Assembly: GCA_026545225.1 (NCBI GenBank)
Contig: CM048846.1
Location: 88,429,270-88,493,269, forward strand
Origin: Cornus controversa
Lineage: Eukaryota; Streptophyta; Magnoliopsida; Cornales; Cornaceae
Direction of reading: 5' to 3'
DNA length: 64,000 bases
Shown here: positions 33,450 through 46,284 of the stretch, one piece after another
Layout: every line of letters begins with the position of its first letter
How positions within the stretch are numbered: position 1 is the first letter of the stretch
The notes under the pieces: model-generated
Told to the model about the DNA's origin: nothing
The model's database searches: none
The model's input: the letters and a program-made list of their open reading frames with translations, nothing else
Translations under genes and position numbers: made by a program

Positions 33450-35890
33450 TGTGGGCCGGTTCAATCAAATTTGAGGTCTTAGGCAAAAAAAATATAATAG
33501 TGGCCTTTTAAGTTTTATCACTTGTCGGATAAGATGAATAAATTTTTTTTATTATCCAAAAATATTAATGCTCCCTAATTAGCTGAAAGTAGAAGGGTGG
33601 AGAAAAAAATGTGTGAGAAAAATAAGAGAAAGAAAAAATGTAATAAAAAAATTAAAAATAAGAGTTTAATAAAAAAAAAATTAGCAATAGATTGAAAGTT
33701 TTACCAAAGGAAAAGAAAATAAATTTTTAGGAGTCTATAAAATGAAAACAAGGTAAAAGCGTATTTAATACATTTCAATGCCATTTATTCAACGAAAATA
33801 AGATAGAAGCGCAATTTAATACATCCTACTTATTGAGACCTAAATGTAAAAAAATAAAAAATTTTAGGAGTCTAATAAATGAAGAATAATGATATTCTGT
33901 CCGATTCCGATATTTTTTTTATGTGAGTGGGGTGGTGCATATGATGTCATGTGTGGGGCCCACCACTCTACTCACATAAAACAAAAATTGGACTAAGTTC
34001 GATGTCTGTCTATCATCACTCATAAATGAATTCTATTGGTTGAAGCTTAGCCCTAAATATAAGAAAATAAAAATTTAATAAATAAATTTTATTGAGTGAG
34101 ATCTTAAACAAGTGTCTAATTTTTTAATGGACGAGCCGCCCCTGCTCTCCGCAAGGAATTGACAGAATTTTTGAAGGAGAGCACGAGTGAATAAATTAAG
34201 TAAGTGGACTAGTCTATGATCCAGCAATTTTAATGTGATTCTCGTAAACTCAAAATAAATTTACGAGCATCAATGCCCACTGTAACATAGTATACAGGGA
34301 CCACTGTCAAAATGAAGTGGCAGAAAACACGACACCACTCCCAAATTCACAATCACGTGCAATGTAACTCTTATCTCCTTTTTCAATCCTTGGACAAAAT
34401 GGGTACCGTGTATAGTAGAAACCCTCTAATCCAAGGGCTGAGAATCCATGCTTTGTCATGTGATGTGTACTATGTTGGATTTGGAGGAGATTTCCCTCTC
34501 AGAAAATGGTTTCAAGCCATGCAATTGTGTTTTAGCTTTTGAAGTGTTTTTATTCGGGTTAAAATTTTCAATTCTCCTTTTGAATTATGGATGGAAGATT
34601 TTGAAAAGAAACCCCCTTGGAGAGTTGCATTGCAGAAGCTATTTTCTAATTTCTTTGTGAATGAACCAATTATCTTGATCAAGATCTTGTTGGAATGTGA
34701 GATTTAAGATGTACTTGGGTAAAAATATTCATGAAAGAGTGTCTATTGACGGGAGCCACTACAAGAATTGGAGGCATCACTAGCTTAAAACTGTCCAAAA
34801 AAATCACATAAAATCGTCCGTGAAGGAGTTATCGGCGCTTTGGAAAAATGCAGGCGAAACGTCTACCGTTAGGATTTATTACACTGCCAGTAAAATCGAC
34901 AGTTTTTTATGCTAGTGAAACGATGCGAGTAATGATTAACATACTCGGCAGTTTAGCAAAAATTGCCATTATGTTTATTCTCCCAATCCAAAAAAATCTA
35001 AAACACCGCCTATAATATATATAATTTTTTTTGAAAAACTACTATTAAAGCACTATGTACTTTCCGACTACTGAAATACCCCCACACCTAGAAAGCATGA
35101 ACACTTTGTCGAGGGTGTTGTACTTATATCAGACACTTAAACACTCATCGAACACGTGTTGGACACTTCGTAAAAGTGTTCTGACATTTTTCTTTTTAGG
35201 ACACTCATTGGACACTTCTCAAACACTCATTGAACACGTGTCAAACACTTCTTAGTAGTGATGTATGTTCAATTATTTCGAAAAGAAATTATATGTGACT
35301 AAGTTATGATTAAAAATCTAAGCTAAGTATATGTAAATGACTAAATAAGGTGGTTCTTTAATTTATTTGTCTATTTTTGTTTGGTTCTTAATTACTTAAT
35401 AATAAATTGAAGTATTTTTTTGTTAAATAATTAATATATTATATTATTATTTTATAACCATATCCTCGCCGTGTTCGTGTCTTCTTTTTTAGAATTTTTC
35501 ATATTACCGTGTCCGTGTTGTGTCGTACTCGTGTCCTGTGTTCGTGTTCGTGCTTCCTAGCCACACACATATTCACCAGCCACACAATGAAAACATGCAT
35601 AACCACCAAAAGCTTCATTCATAGTATTGAAATTAAATTTGACATCCAAATTCGTCAAATATTAAAACATTAACAATACATTCAACCACCAAAAGCATAA
35701 TTCATAGTATGCAAGTGTTTCATTGGATGGTCACTTGTTATCAATTACTTAATCAATGTAGGTGTTGAGTACACCAAACCATGTGGCAAGTTGAAAAGTC
35801 AACGGCCAATGTGGCAGCCATGTCATCCATTGAAAGGTAAAGAACAAAACAAGGATACTCGATCCGTCAAAAGAGCCAAGACGATAAAAT
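33450..35890. other. Gene-free stretch between the units
   Basis: No gene is seen. A loose fold-back lies at 33888-34025 (arms 'atgtgagt...' around ggggcccacc), probably a decayed MITE. 34270-34720 resembles parts of 46020-46235 and 48660-48860. CACTACAAGAATTGG at 34757 looks like a CACTA terminus, followed by 'cggcag...ctgcc'-type hairpin pieces to ~34990, without a convincing partner. 35090-35265 holds short repeats of 'acactcattgaacacgtgt'; 35470-35560 is rich in 'cgtgttcgtgtc'. Confidence 0.5.
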
Positions 35891-35895
35891 AGGAC

Positions 35896-36389
35896 AACCC
35901 TTGAACACACTCTTTGAACACCAATACAAAGCCCTGACACCATGTCAAGTCAAACAAGCCTCGAACGTATTCTTTGAGTACTATCACAAAGTCCTGGCAC
36001 CATGTCAGGCCAGTTAAGCCTCGAGCACACTATTCGAGCACTGTCACAGAGCCCTGGCACCATGCTAGGCCAGAAAATCCTCGAACACACTTTTCAAGCA
36101 CCATTATAGAGCCTTGACACCATGTCAAGCCAGACAAGCCTTGAACGCACTCTTTGAGCACTGTCACAAAGCCCTGGCACCATGTCAGGCCAGACAAGCC
36201 TCAAATGAACTCTTCGAGCATCATCACAAAGTCCTGGCACCACGTTAGGCCGTATAAGCCTCGAACACACTCTTCAAGCACCAATACAAAGCCCTGACAC
36301 CATGTTAGGCCAAGGAAACCTCGAGCACACTCTCTCAAGGACCATCACAAAACCCTGATATTTAGTCAGCCTCACAAAGCCTCGAGAAC
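35896..36389. repeat. 60-bp minisatellite, about 8 copies
   Basis: The unit contains GCCTCGAACACACTC, GAGCACCATCACAAAGCC and TGGCACCATGTCAGGCCAG and repeats with an exact 60-bp period from 35896 to about 36389. Copies differ at roughly 5-10 positions each, with few length changes, so the array is fairly old but has kept its phase. It sits just outside the left edge of unit 2. Confidence 0.93.
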
Positions 36390-37115
36390 TCCCCCGAATG
36401 GTGCCTAAGAATTTAAACACTGCCGAGCACTACTAAGTCTCATCACGTGATAAGAGGAACCTAGTAGGAGTCCCTTGTTCTGATGCAACCAAGACCTTTA
36501 TGGAATACTTAGAGGAAATTTGATTTGCAGGATGAGAAATAAAGAAAGCCTAACTTTCTTAGTGGGCCTAGTTAATAGGACAGTGAAAACATGACATGAC
36601 AGAAACTCGTATAATCACCATAATGCTCTAGTAAGAGCCATTAATACTCTCAACCACTGGCGCTGCGATTTGGTTGAGGACATTTAATGAACGCTAGGGA
36701 TAAACACGCTAATGCCAGCTAAAAAACCTCAATAAATGCAAAAGAAGGACGATAGGCTGTCATATGGCAAAACGCTCCTAACTTCAGGATGTTCCCTGTT
36801 AATTAGCTTCATTTCTCCTCCCTCCTCTAGTGATCCTTCTATGAATCCCCTCATAGTTGTATTGAATACCACTTTTATTACCACTGTTACTATTAATAAA
36901 ATAAAGAACCCCCTACAATCAACACACGAGATTTGAGAATTTGTTAGTTGCTGGAGCAGAGGAACTCAACATATTACATATGACATTTGCAAACAAGAAA
37001 TGAGAATGTAAAATCAGATCTTTCCTTGAAGAGGATGGTAACCAAATTCTATACATTGAGCAGAGATAGAGAGTTGGAAAAACATTTTCAATTAGAGTAG
37101 AAATAATATGTCAAC

Positions 37116-37195
37116 GGATTTGTGATCAATGTGTCATTTTAAAAGCTACCTCCTGGATTTGTGATCAATGTGTCATTTTAAGAGCTACCTCCTGC
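37116..37195. repeat. ~40-bp tandem duplication at the unit 2 homologue of 11722-11911
   Basis: GGATTTGTGATCAATGTGTC through GCTACCTCCT occurs twice in a row. Unit 1 has a 95-bp duplication covering the same sequence but with a different start. Confidence 0.85.
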
Positions 37196-37739
37196 AAATT
37201 GAGAGTTACCTCCCACATTAAATAGTCCATAACATCTGCACAAAGAATCATCATTTATTACCTGCGATTAAGAATATATAAATTAATTGTAAAGTTTTAT
37301 GTCTTTACATTCATTACCCGACTAAAATTCTTCCTGTGAGAGTTTTCTGCAATTTTGTCCAATGACAACATTTATAACAATTAGTAGTGATAAACGTTGT
37401 TACAATGACTGACATCAAATACTAGTAAAATACGTTACAAAATGAATAACATTAATATCATTTAGTGTAATAATGTGAGTCACCATCAATAGTTACTACT
37501 GAACAAAATAGGATTTAGTCCTTCGTTACAATGGCATGAGACTTTGGATGCACCCCTGCTCTTCTTGTCCTCGATCTACATGCATAAACATATAAAAAGT
37601 GACAGTGAGTTAGCATAAGTAATAGTTTGAGTAGATGTGGTAATGAAAGAATATATTAAAAAATGGTTGCTAACAATAACTTGAATGTGAAAAGCAAACA
37701 TATACAAGGGCGATTTTGTGCAGAAAAAATTCTGATAAT

Positions 37740-39555
37740 ATATATACAAATTGTTTGAGTTTCCGGGGAAAAAAAAATTTATTGGAATTTTGCCCGTGCC
37801 AAAAATTGGCTAGATAAAGAGACAGAATTCTGACCAAAAGTCGCCGGAGGTGGCCAGATGGTGGTAAGTCGGTCAGTGGCCGGACAACCCTGGAGGGATG
37901 GGAAGAGAGAGTATAGCAGTAGAGAGAAGAGGAGAAGAAATGATTAGGATGGATGAATTGGGTTGGGATGAGGTTGAGCCTTTATGGCCCAATTAAATAG
38001 TGTCTTAAGGACTCGTGTCCATTAAGCCTAAAAGGCTATAAACACATGAAACAGATATACATAAATGGGCTTGAATTCATATCGTTTAAGTCAGCTCAAT
38101 GTCTGAATCATTTAAAAGAGCCCAACGGTTTGAAACAGATCCTCATTAAATAAATTCATTTATTACATGTTGAACCCAACATATTATCATCTAAAATTAT
38201 AGTGGCGTATTACATAACCCAATCCCAAACATGAAACTTAGAATTTTAGAAACATATTTCCAACATCCTTCACATGATTCAAAAATTTAAGATTAAGAAT
38301 TATAATAAAATAGAAAAAATAAAGAATGGGTTTAAAGTTAATGCATAAGCGTTGATCTCTTGCAACTTGTATCGTTTCATGGTGTAATCTAGTTGTATAA
38401 TATAGTCCACCAGGTGAACCTAAGTCTTGAAACTAATGCTTTTATGTCAACTAAACAATTAGTATATGCCCCACTTTTCATTTGACGTGTTCCTTTGGAT
38501 TGACACATTACAGCCATGCGTGGTTCCTGAATTTCATGAGTGCTCTAGAGAATTAAACCCTACTCTCATGGAAAGCGGTCTCCACTTTCACTCTCCATAA
38601 CTTTTTCTTGGCTATTGAACCTCATTCCTAAGATGTCCATTCACAAAGTTGGGTTGCTATCATTAGAAACTCACTCTATTGGCTTAAGTTCCATCCCCCC
38701 TCACTGTCTCCTAAATCAGTCTTCTCGATAGCCTTATATTATGATCTGCTAAATTTTTTTCAAATTTCACAAAATCCAAAGAGAGAATTTTATTATGTAT
38801 AAGTTGTCGTATAATGTTGTGATGCGTATGCAGCCTTATATGCCTCTTTTTTTTTCTTTTTTTTTCATTATATACATTATTCTTTCCTCGAGCTATAACT
38901 CCCTGCAAGTCACAAGAACGAACATATGCATTTATAAATTTTTTTTTTTCTAATCACACATCTATTTTAACATTTGTATTTTCGCCACGCTCACTTTATA
39001 CACATGTTATTCTATAGTTGTCCAATATTTTGTTCCATAGAGTACAGTTTGTTTAACAGCTATTCTATACAACTTTCCTTTAAATCTTAGGATACGTTGA
39101 TAAAAAATATATACTAGATATACTCTTCCATTTAACTTACCATTCCTTAATTTTATAATTAATATCACCTCAAATTTTTCATCATTATAATTAATTGCGC
39201 TTAAATAATAAAAATGTTCAATTTAATTTTTTGTATCTATTGATTCTCAATCTTCATTACACCCTCAATTGTATTTCTAAATTACTAAAATTACACTCCA
39301 TATATATGTAGTTGTATTTCTATTATTTAAAACTTAATATAAAAGGGACAAGTGTAGAATCAAACAGAGAACTCTAATACAAACATAAGCACTTTTTCCA
39401 TTCAACCAAGCAACATTTTATCAATGAAATGTAACAAATTAACCTGGATATTTGGATCACCAAATAAATAAAAAAGGACAAAAAAAAAAGGCCAGAGGTG
39501 TGGAACTCTTTGGTATCTCGTTTAAACGGTGGATATATATATATATAGTAATGAT
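37740..39555. other. Gene-free stretch private to unit 2
   Basis: Unit 1 jumps from 12430 to about 12715 where unit 2 has ~5.9 kb (37735-43690). This first part has no open frame of note and no recognised element. 37850-37930 is locally GC-richer ('gtcgccggaggtggcc'). Whether unit 2 gained it or unit 1 lost it cannot be told. Confidence 0.5.
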
Positions 39556-39560
39556 CTCTT

Positions 39561-39710
39561 GCTTATCGGTGAGTAAGAAATTTTCTACACTATGCATAGT
39601 AACCGTTGGATATGATTTAAGTGTAAGAAATGTAATTTTCAAATATCATTGCAATCATGTCCAATGATTACCATATATGGTATGGAATAATTTCTTACTC
39701 ACCGATGAGC
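39561..39710. mobile_element. ~150-bp MITE
   Basis: Inverted arms of 22 bp (39561-39582 and 39689-39710), GCTTATCGGTGAGTAAGAAA on one side, with one mismatch between arms. It lies between two (AT)n runs (39534-39547, 39722-39744), so a target-site duplication within AT sequence is hidden. The superfamily is unknown. Confidence 0.7.
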
Positions 39711-39946
39711 AAAAGTTCATTTATATATATATATATATATATATAAGAAAAGTGATATTTGCACTCCCTTTTTTTACATATGCACTTCATTTACCTTTTT
39801 CTTTTAAAAGAAATAACAAGAAGATCTCTTAACTCGTTAATGCAACATTTCTTATTTTATAATGTTATAACCACCCTTTATACAGTAAACTTTAACTCTT
39901 TTTACTTTCTTTACTTCTTTTAGTACTTTTTTTATTTTTTATTTAC

Positions 39947-39952
<6 letters not shown>

Positions 39953-39983
<31 letters not shown>
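39953..39983. repeat. (AT)n microsatellite
   Basis: About 30 bases of AT just upstream of the SINE at 40012. Confidence 0.93.
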
Positions 39984-39986
<3 letters not shown>

Positions 39987-40011
39987 GCAATGTCAAAATA
40001 GATAATTTATT

Positions 40012-40145
40012 ACCTTAAGAGGTTAGCTCAAGTGGATAAAAAATTTGACCCTATTGTCTAGCAAAAATTAGGTTTAAGGATCAAGTCCTCTTGGGTGCAA
40101 ACAATTCTTTGGAGGTAAGTGTGTATACTAATTAAGAGAAAAAAA
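40012..40145 (+). mobile_element. tRNA-derived SINE
   Basis: Box A TTAGCTCAAGTGG (40023-40035) and box B GGATCAAGTCC (40078-40088) are at tRNA spacing; a short body and an A-rich tail (to 40145) follow. A 14-bp duplication ATAGATAATTTATT flanks it (39998-40011, 40146-40159). It is a different family from the SINE at 30015. No intact tRNA fold is expected from the degenerate arms. Confidence 0.85.
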
Positions 40146-40159
40146 ATAGATAATTTATT

Positions 40160-41984
40160 CAATAGGGATAAAAATTAAAAAAATTTGGGTTCTATAAAAA
40201 AAGATAATTTATTCAACAGAGATAACTTTTTTTTTTTGTGTACTATACTTTTTTTTGGGTCCTGTGAAATAATTTATTTAACGGATATAATATACTTTTT
40301 TGGTCATTTGTTTCGAGTTTTGTCGATAGAGAAAATTTATTCAATAAAGATATTTTCTTTTTGAGTTTTTTTTTTCAGGGTGTGTCAAAAGAGATAATTT
40401 ATTAAATAGAGATAAAATCGAAAGAGTAAATTTATTAAACCGAGATAAATTTATTTATTTTATTAAATTAAAAGAGAGAATTTATTCAACATAGACAACT
40501 ATATTTTGGGTCATGTCAAAAAAATAATTTTTTTGGTATGTATTTTTTTTATCCTGTGAGAAGAGACGGAAAGCAATTAAAGATTGGAGATAGAAAGAGG
40601 GATATCCGAAACGATAGTAGTGTAACTTGAAAAAAAAAATCATTTACTTGTAAAGTTAGGATTCGAATTGTCATTTCGCCTCCTTATTTTAAAGGTAAAT
40701 TGATTTGTATGGATATGTAATTATATAAACAGTAAAAACCCGTGGATAACCTTTGGAACAGTAAAACATTGGGCACTAGGCCCAAACCCAATACTAAATG
40801 GTTGAGAGATTACCACACAGACCACCACAGAAATATGAACATGAACCAAAAGCTTGCATATAGATGGCGCATGACAATGTCGGTTTCTCAAGAGTTTTAG
40901 AACCTATTTGGTTCAATTTTTTTAAAAGAAGTTAGAAAATTGAAAACTATTTTCACTAAACTATAACAACGAGAAAAATTGAAAACTTTTTTTTACTAAA
41001 CTATAAACTTATCTGAAAGAAGACAATTTTTTTTTCAATCGAGTTATCAAAAAACAGTTTTTAAAAAAACTGTCAACCAAATACTACATACTTTTGTATA
41101 CTTTTTTATTTCCAATTCTCAGAAAATAAAATTGTTATCACAAAACTGAACAAACATGTCACTACATTAAGGGTCCGTTTGGTAACCGTTTATGTTTAGT
41201 GTTTATTATTTATAAAAATAAATTTTTAGGATAAATATGTTTGGTAATTTTTGTTTTATTTATAAATTGTCAAAACGCTTTTAAAATAACACTATAGCTA
41301 AGCTTTTAAATCCTAAACATCAAAATGATGTTTTAGTGTTTATGTTTATTAAAAAATAAAATTTTTTTTATCTAAAATGGTGATTATATTATTTTAATTA
41401 AAAATTGAAACTAAAAATGAGAAAATGAAAAGAAAAAAAAAATTATAAAAGACTATTACTTGATACAACAATAAAAATTTTAAAATTATCAAGTGTAGAT
41501 AGAAATAAAGAGCATCAATTGCCTTGAGAAAAAAATATTGGCTACAACATGAATAATTACTAATATACTTGATAATAAAAAAATAGTTACTTAAGGGTAC
41601 CCATGCTAAAAAAAATAAAAACTTATTTGAGAAAAAAAAACAAAGTCACAACTATCTTCTTGTCAAAGAAACAAGAATGGTATTTTGTTCTTAGTGTTGA
41701 AAAGAAAATATAAATAAAAAAAATTAAAAAAAAAGTAGGAGCATAAAAAGTTCAAGAGTAAGAGTGTGTCATCTAAATCCCTCTTCTCACTCTATATGAA
41801 TTGGAAAACTTTCAATTTTTTCATAGTTATATATATTTTGGTTTGTTGGTAGAGCTGTACAAAGAATCGGTGGAACCATAAAAAACTATAACTGAACCAA
41901 ACTGAACAGTTCACTACGGTTTCGGCTCCAAATTTTAGAAACCATTCACTACAATTCTGGTTCCAAGTCTTGGAATCGGAACTG

Positions 41985-42030
<46 letters not shown>

Positions 42031-42058
42031 CTGTTATAAAATCATTGTAATAGTTATA

Positions 42059-42098
<40 letters not shown>

Positions 42099-43002
42099 CT
42101 GTTATAAAATCATTGTAATAGTTATAATAACCTTTTGTTATGTAAAAAATTTTAAGCTAATGATCGGAGAATAAATCGTGAATTTCCAATTGATCGAGAG
42201 TGAGAGAGGGACACAGTGGATGAGAGAGAGATTGGTCCCGTGGAATGAGAGGGCTGTAAGAAAATAATGTGGAGGCCGCGTGGAATTATGTTTAGAAGGG
42301 TTATTGGTGGCGAAATCCAACTTCCGTTGGGATTAAAAACTTCTCCTCCGAGAAATATTTTGCAATTTCACCTGATCACAGGGAGAAAGTTTATAACAAT
42401 GGATAGTAATCCATAACTAGTAAAAATATTTTACAAAATGGGTAATATTAGGAAAAAACTTTATGCAATTTTGTCCATTAACAATATTTATAACAATTGA
42501 TGGATAACTAACCAGCTATATTAGTAAAGAATTTTATGTAATTTTTTGTTTAGTGACGACATTTATAACAATTGATGGTGACTCAACTTATTACTGTGAG
42601 TGACATCAATGTACATCACCCATTTTGTAACGTATTTTACTAGTAATTGATATCACTCATTGTCATAATGTGAGTTATCATCAATTTTTATAAACGTTAT
42701 GAAATGAAATTCCAAAAAAACCCCTCACAAGAGAAGATTTTAATGCTCTTGTTGTAGTGCTTTAACAACACTCGCGATTGAGGTGATTGACTATTGAATT
42801 GAGAAGGTCTTGCTACAGGGTAACACCGTCCAAGGGTTAAGATGCAACACCTACTACGTCACCACTACTGTTAACAGATCTATCCTCTTTTTCTTTTTTT
42901 CAAGTTGTGTTTGATTCCCCTCTTTGTCCATACGTTTAACGTCCGGATCTCCTATTGTAACGCACACAGGCGTTGTAACCGTGCTATACCCAAAACGAAA
43001 AT
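40160..43002. other. Gene-free, simple-sequence-rich stretch
   Basis: No gene is seen. 40150-40560 repeats 'gagataatttattcaa' about eight times at irregular spacing, the same sequence as the SINE target. 40910-41092 and 41165-41350 begin with ATTTGGTTC and GGGTCCGTTTGGTAACCG, MITE-like starts without clear partners. (AT)n runs lie at 41989-42028 and 42066-42098, each followed by the same ~38 bp (AACTGTTATAAAATCATTG), so the block is duplicated. 42360-42720 is a degenerate fold-back related to 12040-12180 and 37330-37500. Confidence 0.5.
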
Positions 43003-43132
43003 TAGGGACGGTAATTTTGTCTGTCCCGTTTAGGATGGGTATGGAAGTCATTTTTTCTTTGTAAGGGCGGGTTCGGGACTCTATAATAACTCGTCATGTA
43101 CCCGTACCCGCCCCGCCTATATATTTTATTAT

Positions 43133-43173
<41 letters not shown>

Positions 43174-43666
43174 ACTTTTGGTTGTATTAAGACTTATGTT
43201 TTCATTTTATCTTTTTGTTGTATTAACACTTCTTTAATTGTTAGAACAAACTTGTTACTAAGTTATTTAGTTGTGAAATATATTTTCTGTAATAGGCTAT
43301 TTAATTGTGAAATCTTGTCATTTTACTTCTTAAACAGGGGTTATATTATTTTGAATTTAATAGTATCAAACTTGGTACTACCCACTAGGCTCGTATTTTT
43401 TGAAAAAATCAATTTTTATTGATATTTGATGTGATTACAATTTTGTGAGGAGGGGCACCGCCTCACCCAGTCTCGTTCCGCCCCTTTTGAAATTTTAAAT
43501 GTGGCGGGGCGGAGATGGGGTGGGGTTTCTTCTAAGGAGACGGGGATGGGTTTTGAAATTTCGTCCCGTTTCAAACCGGCAGCAGGTTTGGTAATGGTGT
43601 TGAAGGCAGCGGGACGGGAACGGGTTTAGACAAACCCGTGCCGTATTCGCCCCGTTGCCATCCCTA
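43003..43666. mobile_element. hAT-like non-autonomous element downstream of P450 copy B
   Basis: The ends are TAGGGACGGTAA and, inverted, TAGGGATGGCAACGGGGCG. Flanking 8-mers ACGAAAAT (42995-43002) and TCGAAAAC (43667-43674) agree at six positions. GC-rich subterminal parts rich in 'cgggacggg' and 'cccgtacccgcc' surround an AT-rich centre with an (AT)n run (43138-43168). There is no coding sequence. It ends about 215 bp past the stop codon of copy B. Confidence 0.78.
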
Positions 43667-43882
43667 TCGAAAACTAAGTAGTGGTGGTATTAAAATTTTC
43701 CAGTCGGTTTAAGAGAGGTTGGTTGTAAATAAATTTTTTAAATAAAAAGTGACAGTATAGTGTACTGCTGCTTTTAAGTGATGGATACTTTATTTAGGAT
43801 AATTGTTGAGAATATGACTACAACAATAGCTTAACAAAACCACACGCTTATGTTTATCTAGTATCACGTGTACTAGTGACAA

Positions 43883-45774
43883 CTAGAAAGAAAATGGAGT
43901 TGTGACAACAAGTAGAGGATATTTTTTGTGGATGGTCATACCAGCGGTTTCAGTCATGTCCAAATCCTCGGCTCTTGCTCCACCAGGCAATGCAAAATCA
44001 AACTTATACACAAGATTTGCTAATGCAAGCTCATTAACAGTCACTGCGAATAGGATTGCCGGGCAAACTCTCCTGCCAGCTCCGAATGGAATTAACGGGA
44101 AGTCATGTCCTTTAAAATCTATTGAAGTATTTAAGAACCTTTTCGGCTTGAACTCTTCAGCGTCTTCCCACAACGATGGGTCTCTTCCAATTGCCCAAGC
44201 ATTGATAAGGACTTGTGTGCCGGCTGCAATGTCATAGCCTATTACTTGGACATCTTGGGTTGATTCTCGGGGAATCAGCATTGGGACCGGAGGATGTAAC
44301 CGCAAAGACTCCTTGATCACTGCTTTCAAGAAGGGCATTTTCTCTAGGTCATCCTCGGCTATCTCCAGTTTATCTCCGGCTATTCCTCGCACCTCATTCT
44401 GGAGTTCTTTCATGACTTTCGGATGTCTTAATAGCTCTGCCATTGCCCACTCTAGAGCTGTGTATGTAGTATCAGTTCCAGCCAAAAACATATCCTACAA
44501 TAGCATGCATATTCAGAGTTATGGGTATATATTCTCGTCCGAACAAAGAAAAAAATTGAATTATGAGTAAAATTGCTCTAAGCTACCAACAAATTTTTTT
44601 TTCGCCACACTAGCTAGAAGAAGTTAAAGTGACTAATCTGTATATAACACGCAACGCTTGGTCCGCTAATTGATTATTCTCAATGGAGCCAGATGCACAT
44701 ACAATTTATGAGTACTACTAATTCGTGGACAGGTTGAAACAATCATCACCAATAAGTGTCAAGACTGACTGATTACATTTTTTCACAAAGTGGTTCATTT
44801 ATTTTTAGGGAGGGAGAGAGAGAAAGAGATAGAACCAGACTTACCAAGATGAGAGCTTTAATGGTGTCTCTATGAAGAGAGTGGTTATCATCTATGTTGT
44901 CTGTTTGAATTTCAAGCAAGACATCAACGAAGTCCTGTTGGCCTTTATCTTGATCAATTTTCCCACCACCATTGATATTGATCTCTCTTTTCTGTCGATC
45001 CATGTGCTCTTCAACTACACCCTCCAGGAATTCATCGAGCTCTTTATTCACTTTCTCTACTCTATCATCAAAACCATTCAGACGATTTAGCCATGAAAGC
45101 CATGGAATATAGTCTCCCACACTAAAAGTACCTAATAACTCCGTAACCTCCCCGAGCAACACCTTAAACTTCCAAGCACCTTCCCTTCCACTGTACTTCC
45201 TTCCCAAGGCTACGCGACACACTACATCATTTGTAAGCGAAACAAGCATTTCGCTCAAGTTCACGGGTGAAGATGAAGAAGAAGAGCACTCTTTGATCTT
45301 CTTGATCATAAGGGCTGTTTCTTCTTCTCTGACAGTGTGAAAGGAGTGAACCCTCTTGTTACTTAGAAGTTGGATCACACAAATGCTTTTCATCTGCCTC
45401 CAATACTCTCCATAAGGAACGAAAGCCACGTCCTTATCATAGAGAATTGTACTAGCTATGCCTGATTTAGGCCTGTTTGAGAAGATGAGATCATGGGTTT
45501 TCATGATCTCGCGAGCTGCATCAGCAGAGGAGACGATGAGAACTGGCTTGCTGCCAATGTGTAGCAGCATGAGCGGGCCATATTGTTGAGCTAATGATCG
45601 GAGGGAGCGATGAGGAAACAAGCCAAGTTGGTGGAGGTTTCCGATAATTGGGAGCTTTGGTGGAGAAGGTGGTAGATTTTGATTTGTTTTTGTAGTGAAC
45701 AACCATTTGAAAAGGAAGAGTAAGGAGAACAGGAGAAGAATAGAGTAAAATAATGGGTTCATTGAGAAAAACAT
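43883..45774 (-). CDS. Cytochrome P450, CYP71A-like (copy B), complete two-exon gene
   Basis: Exon 1 is 44845-45774 and exon 2 is 43883-44494; the 350-bp intron has GT/AG ends and phase 0. The product is 513 residues, starting MFFSMNP; an in-frame upstream ATG adds 13 residues but is not shared by copy A. Residues ~8-26 form the ER anchor, followed by [14 protein letters not shown], the I-helix motif AGTDTT (315-320), ExxR (E372, R375), PKRF and haem loop [10 protein letters not shown] with Cys454. The glycine two residues after the haem cysteine, nearly universal in P450s, is alanine here; alanine is tolerated in the family signature. The protein differs from copy A at scattered positions only. 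It is probably functional and, like copy A, presumably oxidises a specialised metabolite at the ER; the substrate is unknown. Confidence 0.93.
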
Positions 45775-46284
45775 GTTATGTTGCTGTTCCACGTACAGTT
45801 GCAAAAAACTCAACCTTAATTAATTGTGCAAGTGTATCTCTACTTCAACTTCTAGAGGCCTATATGGGTATCTCTGCGTAAGGAATTGACGAATGAGAGC
45901 ACGTACGAGTTCAACGGGACGACGAGTGAAGGAAATTAAGTTAGTGGACTTGGTCTATGCTCCACCAATTTTAATGCGTACCACAGTGTAGTCCACATTT
46001 GTACGCACTAATTGGTTGGTATTTTTAAGTGCAATTGTCTATAGCGAAATGGCGGAAAACACGACACCACTCCCAAACTCTTGTCTCCTTTTTCAATCCT
46101 TGGACAAAATCAAAGAATTAAAGTCCTAGAAGGAAGAGATCCTCTGCTGTAAACGGGTCGGTCCATAGTAGAAACCCTCTAATCCAAGGGCTGAGAATCC
46201 ATGCTTTGTCATGTGATGTGTACTATGTTGCAGGGCGTTTAAATTTTAAAAACTATACATGCATCTTCTCATTGTTCCACACGT
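45775..46284 (-). promoter_or_regulatory. 5' flank of P450 copy B
   Basis: This flank resembles that of copy C (33316-33400 and 34300-34470: 'aactgtgcaagtgt', 'cttctagaggcctatat', 'ctctaatccaagggctgag') more than that of copy A, whose first ~100 bp differ and then join sequence matching 46285 onwards. A weak TATA-like CATATAGG lies about 90 bases upstream of the ATG on the minus strand. Copy A therefore appears to have lost about 450 bp of ancestral promoter. Confidence 0.5.

Noticed and set aside
34757..35265. Complete CACTA transposon
   Set aside because: CACTACAAG at 34757 and a TAGTAGTG-like end near 35265 do not have matching 3-bp flanks and the inverted ends pair poorly; only a possible terminus is kept.
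35749..35943. Open frame over the minisatellite edge
   Set aside because: Produced by the 60-bp period, which is a multiple of three; no homology recognised.
44050..44070. Copy B as a pseudogene because of CPA in the haem loop
   Set aside because: Alanine is allowed in the P450 signature, and all other motifs and both exons are intact.
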